DNA from: an uncultured Lachnospiraceae bacterium
Lineage (GTDB): Bacteria; Bacillota; Clostridia; Lachnospirales; Lachnospiraceae
Assembly: GCA_946639085.1 (NCBI GenBank)
Contig: CAMPBP010000017.1
Location: 1 to 11,460 of the forward strand
Reading direction: 5' to 3'
DNA: 11,460 bases
The notes below the pieces were generated by a model. The model worked only from the letters and a program-made list of their open reading frames with translations, did no database searches and was not told where the DNA came from. Made by a program: the position numbers and the translations under genes. Below, in pieces: positions 1 to 6,035 of this stretch (position 1 is its first letter; every line of letters starts with the position of its first letter).

Positions 1-478
1 GAACGTATACGAGAAGATAATCGTCATTAAACATCTTTACGTTGGAATATTTTACGGTCTGACCTTTGCCCAGTACCTTCTCGGTGGTGTCTTCATTTGT
101 GCACACTCCGGCGAATCTTGTTCCGTCATAAGATGCGAACGTGGTGTTTACCCTCATATCCATATAAAGAACGGAAATTTCCGCTCCGGTGGCTTTCTTG
201 AAATCATCAACTATCTGAGTCTCGTTGGTGATATCTGCCTCGCCTTTATAAAAATCGAAGTTTCCCGAAGCATCTTTTACCGGATAATAATCACCGTTAT
301 ATTTCATGTCATAAGCTAACATAACGGAACGGGCGACATTTATCATGTCCTCCTGTGCCTGCTCATATATGGTGTTTGTAAATCTCGTATAGCAGAATAC
401 CGTAAGCGAAAGCCCTAAAATAAGAATGGGAGCCACCGCCATTGTGAGCATCTTCTTATACAATCCGGTTTTCTTCAT
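1..478 (-). CDS. Membrane-anchored sensor protein, N-terminal part with Cache-like domain (partial)
   Basis: Reading leftward from an ATG at 476-478, the frame stays open for 159 codons to the window edge, so only the N-terminus is present. GAGGAG at 489-494, 10 bases upstream, supports this start. The protein begins with a short basic stretch (MKKTGLYKK) and one hydrophobic segment at about residues 10-32, then continues as a soluble, probably extracytoplasmic region. That region contains an RVNTTF...DGTRFAGV pattern followed by a KGQTVKYSNVKMFNDDYL-like stretch, which resembles the ligand-binding Cache domains of bacterial sensors (RxxTxxxxxxGxRxxGT). In Clostridia such an N-terminus usually precedes a second membrane helix and a methyl-accepting, diguanylate cyclase or kinase module. 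The output domain lies outside the window, so it cannot be named. The sensor assignment is by remembered family pattern; substrate unknown. Confidence 0.8.
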   Translation of the reverse strand, partial: MKKTGLYKKMLTMAVAPILILGLSLTVFCYTRFTNTIYEQAQEDMINVARSVMLAYDMKYNGDYYPVKDASGNFDFYKGEADITNETQIVDDFKKATGAEISVLYMDMRVNTTFASYDGTRFAGVCTNEDTTEKVLGKGQTVKYSNVKMFNDDYLLVYV

Positions 479-512
479 ACCAAATTAACTCCTCGGTTAA
501 ACGTGATAAACA

Positions 513-546
513 TACGCCGTTGCATATTATTACATACAACGGCGTA
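513..546 (-). terminator. Stem-loop between the symporter gene and the sensor gene
   Basis: Arms TACGCCGTTG (513-522) and CAACGGCGTA (537-546) are perfect 10-bp complements around a 14-base AT-rich loop. It lies 15 bases beyond the stop codon of the symporter gene and 18 bases upstream of the sensor gene's ribosome binding site. The minus-strand 3' flank is only modestly T-rich (TGTTTATC). It could therefore be a weak intrinsic terminator or an mRNA-stabilising/attenuating hairpin rather than a strong stop. Confidence 0.6.
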
Positions 547-561
547 CCATAAAGCAATTAA

Positions 562-2097
562 TTAATTATTTGCATGAACTTCATCGAACTCTTTAACCAT
601 CTCTGCATCGGGTTCTTTTGTGCAAAGAGAAACCACGACGTTAATGATGATAGCAAAGATAAATGCTGGAAGGAGTTCGTAGATCGCAAATACTCCGCCG
701 AGCTTGGATATTACGAATTTCCAAAGGAATACCATTGCACCGCCGGCAACCATACCTGAAATTGCGCCGGGAAGGTTCGATCTCTTCCAGAAGAGTGCAA
801 GCAACACTACCGGTCCGAATGCGGCACCGAAACCTGCCCATGCGAAAGATACGATCTTAAATACGGAGCTGTCGGGATTCCATGCTATTACCATACCGAA
901 AAGTGAGATGCAAAGAACCGAGATTCTTGCAACAAGCATCTGCTTCTTGGCATCGAACTTGATACCGAACTTGGCTGAGATGATATCCTCGGTGATCGAA
1001 GATGCTGCAGCCAAAAGCTGTGAATCTGCGGTAGACATTGTTGCCGCAAGAACACCGGCAAGGATGACACCTGCGATGATGGCGCAAAGCCAGTTGTGTG
1101 ATGCAAGAAGGTTTGCGATCTTAACGAGTACGGTCTCGGAAGCGCTTCCTTCAAGTTTGTCGATGGCGCCTACATTGCTCATTGCAAGACCTACGACACC
1201 GATGAAGATTGCAACCGTCATTGAAATAACTACCCATACGGAAGCGATACGTCTCGAGAAGGTAAGTTCCTCTTCTTTTCTGGCGGCCATGAATCTTAAG
1301 AGGATATGAGGCATACCGAAGTATCCCAGTCCCCAAGCCATTGTTGAGATTATGGTCAAAAATCCGTAAGGAGACGATTCACCGGTACTTGCCACATGCA
1401 TTGCGGTAAGCTTTAAGTATCCGGGTAATGCGCCGGCATTGTCCATAACAGCGCCCCAGCCGCCGGCAACGGATACACCGAAACCGAATACGGTGATGAT
1501 GGCGATGGTCATAACGATGGACTGGATAAAGTCTGTCGTGGAAGCCGCAAGGAATCCGCCGAGAGATGTATAGATGGCGATAACTACGGCACTTACGATC
1601 ATTGCTGCGTGGTAATCGATTCCGAAAAGACTCTGGAAGAGTTTACCGCATGCAGCAAATCCCGATCCCGTATAAGGGATGAAGAAAATTACGATGACAA
1701 CTGCAGCGATGGTCTGAAGTACATTCTTCTTATCGTGATATCTCTTTGTGAAGAATTCGGGAATGGTGATCGCATTGATCTTTACCGAATATCTTCTTAT
1801 CTTCTTGGCAACGATAAGCCAGTTAAGATAAGTTCCCAGTGCAAGTCCGATAGCCGTCCATGACGCATCGGCAAGACCGGAAAGATAAGCAACACCGGGA
1901 AGTCCCAGCAGAAGCCACGAGCTCATGTCCGAAGCCTCGGCACTCATGGCGGTTACGAAGGGGCCAAGTTTACGACCACCTAAGTAGAAATCGTCGGTAT
2001 CCTTGTTCTGCTTTGAGAACTTAAAGCCGATGTAAACAACCATGGCAAGATACGCAACAATCGTAACTAAAATAAGGATGTTCGTTACGTTAAACAT
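562..2097 (-). CDS. putP: Sodium/solute symporter of the SSS family, PutP-like (sodium/proline symporter)
   Basis: An inner-membrane carrier predicted to couple sodium entry to uptake of a small solute, most likely L-proline. The 511-residue length matches PutP (about 500), with many hydrophobic helices along the chain. Near the N-terminus, SAEASDMSSWLLLGLPG (about 52-68) matches the PutP segment with the conserved Asp (D57 here) and sodium-site Ala/Met/Ser. A second signature, LAATMSTADSQLL with S355/T356, matches the helix that supplies the other sodium ligands and precedes the family motif SSITED. The start chosen is the ATG at 2095-2097, because GGAGGAGAGG lies at 2108-2117. A TTG nine codons upstream would put that ribosome binding site inside the gene. 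It lies 68 bases after the UDPGP gene and could be co-transcribed or have its own promoter. Proline specificity is inferred; related SSS carriers move other substrates. Confidence 0.9.
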   Translation of the reverse strand: MFNVTNILILVTIVAYLAMVVYIGFKFSKQNKDTDDFYLGGRKLGPFVTAMSAEASDMSSWLLLGLPGVAYLSGLADASWTAIGLALGTYLNWLIVAKKIRRYSVKINAITIPEFFTKRYHDKKNVLQTIAAVVIVIFFIPYTGSGFAACGKLFQSLFGIDYHAAMIVSAVVIAIYTSLGGFLAASTTDFIQSIVMTIAIITVFGFGVSVAGGWGAVMDNAGALPGYLKLTAMHVASTGESSPYGFLTIISTMAWGLGYFGMPHILLRFMAARKEEELTFSRRIASVWVVISMTVAIFIGVVGLAMSNVGAIDKLEGSASETVLVKIANLLASHNWLCAIIAGVILAGVLAATMSTADSQLLAAASSITEDIISAKFGIKFDAKKQMLVARISVLCISLFGMVIAWNPDSSVFKIVSFAWAGFGAAFGPVVLLALFWKRSNLPGAISGMVAGGAMVFLWKFVISKLGGVFAIYELLPAFIFAIIINVVVSLCTKEPDAEMVKEFDEVHANN

Positions 2098-2107
2098 TTT
2101 CTTTTTT

Positions 2108-2117
2108 CCTCTCCTCC
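2108..2117 (-). promoter_or_regulatory. Ribosome binding site fixing the putP start
   Basis: On the minus strand this reads GGAGGAGAGG, 10 bases before the ATG at 2095-2097. It shows that the in-frame upstream TTG (2122-2124) is not the start. Confidence 0.8.
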
Positions 2118-2165
2118 GCACCAAGCGGTTATTTTATATGAAAGCGCATAGCGCTCACATTCAAA

Positions 2166-3380
2166 TTACAGTTCCACTCCGTTTAACTTAAGAAGTTCTC
2201 TTGCGGACTCAACGGAATCGATACCGGTCTTGTTCTTTATCGGTGCAAATTCACGCTCTCTTTCAACCTCGTAAGGAAGGCAGGAAGCCGCAAGATGGAT
2301 CATGTCCAGCACGAGCTGTTCAAACTTGTAGCCGTTGGGGCTTTCGGGCTTCACGAAGTTTCCGTTTTCGTCGATGTAAGGGATCTTCTTTTCAACAACG
2401 TGATACGGAAGGCTCTTCTTTACTATCTCCTCAAGTTCGTCCACTCTGAAAAGATAATTTAAGATAACACCGAAGTTATATACTCTCTCGCCGCGCTCAT
2501 CGCGTTCTTCGGCCATTTCATCGGTAAGTTCGTAGTATTCGATGATGGAAGGCTTTCCGTCCTCAAGGCAGATGGTGCCCACACGTTCATCGGGAGTAGC
2601 CTTTCTTACAACCTTTGCGCCCACCGTTTTATCCTTTTTGATGGTGGCACCGATAAATGCGGGATCGCAAATACGCTGGCATACGTTATCAACGGCAAAG
2701 ATGTTGAGCCATTCGATGCCGTAATCTTTTACCTTTTCAAGCATGCCCGTTCTCATCATCGACAAGAACCATCCGCCGTTACCGTTGGGTGATACGGCTA
2801 CTTTATCTTTTGCTTCAAGGAACACTTTTCCGTTGTAATCACAAGCCGGAGCCATCTCCTGCTTGAAGAAATGAACGTAATCCTTGGGATATCCGAAATA
2901 GTCTTTGTCTTCGAAAAACTCTGTCGTTGATTCGTAGTTAAGATCGCTTGTCATGATGAAAAGCGGGATATATGAACCGGATTCGTGAACCACGTCAAAG
3001 AGATTGTTTATAAGACACTGGAAAATATAAAGTTTTCTTGTGATACCGACGTTGTACATACCTTTGGGATTGTCGGAACCCAGTCTCGTTCCCATACCGC
3101 CGGCAAGCATTACTGCACCGACTTTTCCGTTTCTGATGGCATCGAGACCGATGTTTTTAAGTTCTTCCCTGTAGACGTTTATCTCGATAAGTTCCATCGC
3201 CTTAAGAGGTGATATAACGCCTTTGTTAAGTGCGGGCTTTTCCTCGATATTCTTTAAAAGATCGAAATCGAGAGATTCGATCTGAGAATAGAGCTTGTTC
3301 TTCTGTTCGTCGGTAAGTTCGCTTTCAAAACGTAAAAGCTGCTCCTGACCGTATTTTTTGATTGTTTCCAAAGCATTCAT
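2166..3380 (-). CDS. UDPGP-family UDP-sugar pyrophosphorylase, resembling eukaryotic UDP-GlcNAc pyrophosphorylase
   Basis: Predicted cytoplasmic nucleotidyltransferase that joins UTP and a sugar 1-phosphate to give a UDP-sugar and pyrophosphate. The 404-residue protein carries the family UTP-binding loop LAGGMGTRLGSDNPK (92-106), then a PNGNGGWF segment (199-205) and FAVDNVCQRICDP (228-240), which holds the Asp of the metal site. The C-terminal part contains HVVEKKIPYIDENG and KPESPNGYKFEQ (about 327-355). These align by eye with the UAP1/AGX1 branch better than with bacterial GalU or GlmU. Many bacterial members are annotated as UTP-glucose-1-phosphate uridylyltransferase, so the sugar (GlcNAc, glucose or galactose 1-phosphate) is undecided. 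The ATG at 3378-3380 has AAGGAAG at 3388-3394. That site overlaps the stop codon of the upstream DJ-1 gene, so the two are probably translationally coupled. Confidence 0.87.
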   Translation of the reverse strand: MNALETIKKYGQEQLLRFESELTDEQKNKLYSQIESLDFDLLKNIEEKPALNKGVISPLKAMELIEINVYREELKNIGLDAIRNGKVGAVMLAGGMGTRLGSDNPKGMYNVGITRKLYIFQCLINNLFDVVHESGSYIPLFIMTSDLNYESTTEFFEDKDYFGYPKDYVHFFKQEMAPACDYNGKVFLEAKDKVAVSPNGNGGWFLSMMRTGMLEKVKDYGIEWLNIFAVDNVCQRICDPAFIGATIKKDKTVGAKVVRKATPDERVGTICLEDGKPSIIEYYELTDEMAEERDERGERVYNFGVILNYLFRVDELEEIVKKSLPYHVVEKKIPYIDENGNFVKPESPNGYKFEQLVLDMIHLAASCLPYEVEREREFAPIKNKTGIDSVESARELLKLNGVEL

Positions 3381-3392
3381 ATATGTACTTCC

Positions 3393-3941
3393 TTAAATAT
3401 GATCGTAGTAGATTTTAAGCGCCGCTTCTTTGGCCTTTTCGATGCCGTCCAGCGCCTCAACTATCTTAAGGGCAAAAGGTACGGCACAGCCTGCGGAACG
3501 GCCGGTTATGATGTTGCCGTCGATCTCTGCTTCGCTTCCCGTATAGGTTGCATCGTAAAGCTCCGCTTCCATTCCCGGGAAACAGGTTGCTTTCTTACCC
3601 GCAAGTATTCCGAGTCGACCGAGTATGGTGGGCGCTGCGCATATAGCCGCGATGTACTTGCCCTGGTCGTTGAATTTCTTTACCTTTCTCATAAGTTTGT
3701 CGCACTTCTCAAGATCCTTGTGCCCCGGTCCGCCCGGAAGCACTATCATATCAAAATTATCGATATGGATCTCATCAATACAATAGTCGGTCTTGATCAT
3801 AAACCCATGTGACCCCATCACATGGTGTGAATGTCCTACCGACACCGTAAAAACTTCGTGCCCGGCTCTTCTTAAGATATCAACCGGCGACACTGCCTCG
3901 ATCTCCTCGAATCTCTCGGCAAAAAATACTCCTATTTGCAT
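3393..3941 (-). CDS. DJ-1/PfpI family protein (ThiJ/YajL-like)
   Basis: A 182-residue cytoplasmic protein of the DJ-1/PfpI superfamily, whose members include glyoxalase III-like enzymes, chaperone-like proteins and amidases. The nucleophile-elbow motif AAICAAPT places the reactive cysteine at C101 (equivalent to human DJ-1 C106). The N-terminal EEIEAVSPVDILRRAG supplies the conserved acidic residue that tunes it (E15, equivalent to DJ-1 E18). VLPGGPG (68-74) and the late GRSAGCAVPFALKIVEAL also match the DJ-1/YajL branch rather than the larger PfpI proteases. The start is the ATG at 3939-3941, just behind GGAGGGG (3945-3951); a TTG four codons upstream overlaps that site and is unlikely. It is the first gene of a tight pair with the UDPGP gene (12-base gap). 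The biochemical activity cannot be told from sequence; a stress or carbonyl-repair role is a family-level guess. Confidence 0.87.
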   Translation of the reverse strand: MQIGVFFAERFEEIEAVSPVDILRRAGHEVFTVSVGHSHHVMGSHGFMIKTDYCIDEIHIDNFDMIVLPGGPGHKDLEKCDKLMRKVKKFNDQGKYIAAICAAPTILGRLGILAGKKATCFPGMEAELYDATYTGSEAEIDGNIITGRSAGCAVPFALKIVEALDGIEKAKEAALKIYYDHI

Positions 3942-3944
3942 GGT

Positions 3945-3951
3945 CCCCTCC
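3945..3951 (-). promoter_or_regulatory. Ribosome binding site fixing the DJ-1 family gene start
   Basis: Minus strand GGAGGGG ends 3 bases before the ATG at 3939-3941. The alternative in-frame TTG (3951-3953) overlaps this element, so the longer N-terminus (MEGT...) is not supported. Confidence 0.75.
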
Positions 3952-3957
3952 AATATA

Positions 3958-4021
3958 AACAGTTTTGCTTTGGCGAATTTAAATTTTCACCTACACTTTA
4001 CTATGTTACAATAAAACTGTT
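3958..4021. repeat. Widely spaced inverted repeat in the divergent intergenic region
   Basis: AACAGTTTT (3958-3966) and AAAACTGTT (4013-4021) are perfect 9-bp inverted copies 46 bases apart. They flank the CYTH promoter and sit between two divergent genes. They could be paired half-sites of one regulator acting on both genes, or chance in AT-rich DNA. Confidence 0.35.
3984..4012 (+). promoter_or_regulatory. Predicted sigma-A promoter of the CYTH gene
   Basis: TTTTCA (3984-3989), a 17-base spacer, then TACAAT (4007-4012). The predicted start near 4019 leaves a leader of about 34 bases that includes AAAGGA (4039-4044) as ribosome binding site. The -10 is strong and the -35 matches 4 of 6. A minus-strand promoter for the DJ-1 gene must also lie in 3954-4052, but I see only a weak candidate (TTGTAA-N18-TATTGT). 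Confidence 0.55.
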
Positions 4022-4052
4022 CATTTAACAATTACAATAAAGGATAAAAAGC

Positions 4053-4499
4053 ATGGAGATAGAAAGAAAATTCCTCATAGAAAAAGGTTCCTTCGAATAT
4101 GAAAAATACCCTTACAAAGAGCTTGTTCAAGGGTATTTAAACACCTCCCCCGTCGTAAGGGTACGAAGAGAAGGTGACGAATATTATCTTACTTACAAAG
4201 GCTCCGGGCTTATGATTAGAGAAGAATACAATCTTCCTTTGACAAAAGAAGCCTTCGAGCACCTTATAGAAAAATCCGACGGAAATATCATAAAGAAAAA
4301 ACGTTTCTTTATACCGCTTGGCGATCTTACGATAGAGCTTGACGAGTTTGCCCCGCCCTTTGCGCCCTTACTCATGGCAGAGGTGGAGTTTGCAACAAAA
4401 GAGGCCGCCGAGAGCTTCTTACCTCCAAAGTGGTTTGGAAAAGAAGTCACCGACGACCCCAAATATCATAATTCCAATATGTCAAAACAAATATTCTAG
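4053..4499 (+). CDS. CYTH-domain phosphohydrolase (short triphosphate tunnel metalloenzyme)
   Basis: A 148-residue protein forming a single CYTH domain. It opens with MEIERKF, the family ExExK signature (E2, E4, K6) that starts the triphosphate tunnel. Further expected tunnel residues follow in order: basic VRVRRE (35-40), YLTYKG (45-50), REEYN (56-60), KKKRF (81-85), IELDEF (94-99) and AEVEF (109-113). Bacterial proteins of this short form include metal-dependent inorganic tripolyphosphatases, so hydrolysis of tripolyphosphate or a nucleoside triphosphate is likely. The natural substrate cannot be read from sequence; adenylate cyclase activity, seen in some longer relatives, is less likely. 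It is the only plus-strand gene. Its TAG stop (4497-4499) overlaps the malQ stop from the other strand. Confidence 0.9.
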   Translation: MEIERKFLIEKGSFEYEKYPYKELVQGYLNTSPVVRVRREGDEYYLTYKGSGLMIREEYNLPLTKEAFEHLIEKSDGNIIKKKRFFIPLGDLTIELDEFAPPFAPLLMAEVEFATKEAAESFLPPKWFGKEVTDDPKYHNSNMSKQIF

Positions 4500-5980
4500 C
4501 ATCTTCCGTAGACGTAGGTTAAGTTTGCGATCTCTTCGGCAAGAAGGGGATCGAGTGCATCCTTATCCATTCGCCATCCCCAGTTATTACCCAAAGTCGA
4601 CGGCTTGTTGATGCGCGCCTCGTTTCCCAGGTTAAGGTAATCCTGCATCATTATAATGCAGGTATCCGCAACCGAGCCCATGGCAAGTCTTATCATTGCC
4701 ATTGAGGCGGTGTCCACAAAATCATTTCCCGTGTAATCATCGAAATACTTTGCGGTGCGTTTATCTTCTTCGCAGTTTCTTAAATACCAGCCTCTGGAAG
4801 TCTCATTGTCATGAGTGCCTGTATAGATGACGCTGTTGTGACCTATCATGTGAGGAAGGTATTCGCTGTGAGGCGATGAGTCGAAAGCAAAGTGAAGAAC
4901 CTTCATTCCGGGGTATCCGGTCTGCTTTACAAGGTCTCTGACCGAATCGGTCAAAAAGCCCAGATCTTCGGCAATAATCTTCTTTGCGCCCAGTTTCTCG
5001 TTGATGGTTGCAAAGAAATCGTATCCGGGGCCTTTCTTCCATTCGCCGTTCTCCGCGGTGGGATCTCCGTAAGGGATCGCATAGTATTCGTCGAAGCCTC
5101 TGAAGTGGTCTATTCTCACCACGTCATAAAGATCGAAGCAATATCCTATTCTCTTTACCCACCAGTCATAACCGGTATTTTTGTGGTATTCCCACTCGTA
5201 AAGCGGATTGCCCCAAAGCTGACCCGTTATTGCAAAAGGATCGGGCGGGCATCCCGCAACTTTGATCGGTATGTTCTCGTTATCGAGCTCGAAAAGTTCC
5301 GGATGGGACCAGGCATCGGAGGAGTCGAAGGCAACGTATATCGGGATGTCACCCACTATCTCTATTCCCTTGTCGTTTGCATAGTGTTTAAGGGCTTTCC
5401 ACTGCTTTGAGAAATAGTACTGCTGGAACTTAAAGAAATCTATTTCGTCCCAAAGTTCCCTTTTGTAGCGTTCCAACGCTTCGGGGGTGCGGACACGAAT
5501 ATCTTTGTCCCATTCGATCCATGCTTTTCCGCCAAACTCACGCTTTACCGCCATGAAAAGTGCGTAATCGTCGAGCCAGTAAGCGTTGTCATGAATGAAC
5601 TCGCAAAACAGATTGTTGTTTCTTATGTTGCTTCTTTCGTAAGCGATCCTCAAAAGATCGAAACGGTTGAAATAAACCCTCTCGTAATCGATGTATTCAT
5701 CGTCTCCCGAAGCATCGTAGCGTGCGCACTCATCCTCGGTTAAAAGCCCGTCTTTTACAAGCTCATCGAGGTCGATGAAATACGGATTGCCCGCAAATGT
5801 GGAGAACGACTGATACGGCGAATCACCGTAACCCGTCGGTCCCAGCGGAAGTATCTGCCAATACTTCTGCTTTGCATCGCTCAAAAAATCAACGAAATCA
5901 TATGCTTCTTTAGTAAGACCGCCGATTCCGTACTTACTCGGCAGTGAAAAGATCGGCATCAAAATACCGCTTGAACGCAT
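4496..5980 (-). CDS. malQ: 4-alpha-glucanotransferase (amylomaltase, GH77)
   Basis: Cytoplasmic disproportionating enzyme that moves maltosyl and longer segments between alpha-1,4-glucans and releases glucose, feeding longer chains to phosphorylase. The 494-residue length fits the short Thermus-type amylomaltases (about 500) rather than the longer E. coli type. The N-terminal SSGILMPIFSLPSKYGIGG and LPLGPTGYGDSPYQ are GH77 hallmarks. The catalytic set is complete: nucleophile D291 in VVRIDHFRGF, acid/base E338 in IIAEDLG, and third carboxylate D391 in YTGTHDNET. The ATG at 5978-5980 has GGGAGGA at 5988-5994. It follows glgP by 55 bases and is probably the last gene of the lacI-glgP-malQ operon. 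It ends tail to tail with the CYTH gene, the two stop codons sharing the palindrome CTAG. No terminator is visible between them. Confidence 0.96.
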   Translation of the reverse strand: MRSSGILMPIFSLPSKYGIGGLTKEAYDFVDFLSDAKQKYWQILPLGPTGYGDSPYQSFSTFAGNPYFIDLDELVKDGLLTEDECARYDASGDDEYIDYERVYFNRFDLLRIAYERSNIRNNNLFCEFIHDNAYWLDDYALFMAVKREFGGKAWIEWDKDIRVRTPEALERYKRELWDEIDFFKFQQYYFSKQWKALKHYANDKGIEIVGDIPIYVAFDSSDAWSHPELFELDNENIPIKVAGCPPDPFAITGQLWGNPLYEWEYHKNTGYDWWVKRIGYCFDLYDVVRIDHFRGFDEYYAIPYGDPTAENGEWKKGPGYDFFATINEKLGAKKIIAEDLGFLTDSVRDLVKQTGYPGMKVLHFAFDSSPHSEYLPHMIGHNSVIYTGTHDNETSRGWYLRNCEEDKRTAKYFDDYTGNDFVDTASMAMIRLAMGSVADTCIIMMQDYLNLGNEARINKPSTLGNNWGWRMDKDALDPLLAEEIANLTYVYGRC

Positions 5981-6035
5981 ATCGTAATCCTCCCAAGGAC
6001 CGTTACTGTTTACATTGTTCTATAATAATAACACT

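Noticed and set aside
704..1309. 201-codon plus-strand frame opposite putP
   Set aside because: It is fully antisense to a clear SSS symporter, has no recognisable protein pattern and is explained by the codon bias of the real gene.
2095..2124. Longer putP N-terminus from a TTG at 2122-2124 (MVRRRGKKK...)
   Set aside because: The added codons are the ribosome binding site of the ATG at 2095-2097 and match nothing in PutP.
2116..2155. Small hairpins (AGCGC/GCGCT and CCGC/GCGG) before putP as a terminator
   Set aside because: The stems are 4-5 bp with no T run, too weak to call a terminator between the UDPGP gene and putP.
3399..3812. 137-codon plus-strand frame opposite the DJ-1 gene
   Set aside because: It is antisense to a well-supported family protein and has no recognised domain.
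3939..3953. Longer DJ-1 family N-terminus from a TTG at 3951-3953 (MEGT...)
   Set aside because: The added codons overlap the GGAGGGG ribosome binding site, and the family normally begins a few residues before the first beta strand.
4892..5410. 172-codon plus-strand frame opposite malQ
   Set aside because: The minus strand here encodes the GH77 catalytic core with all catalytic residues; the plus-strand frame is a shadow.
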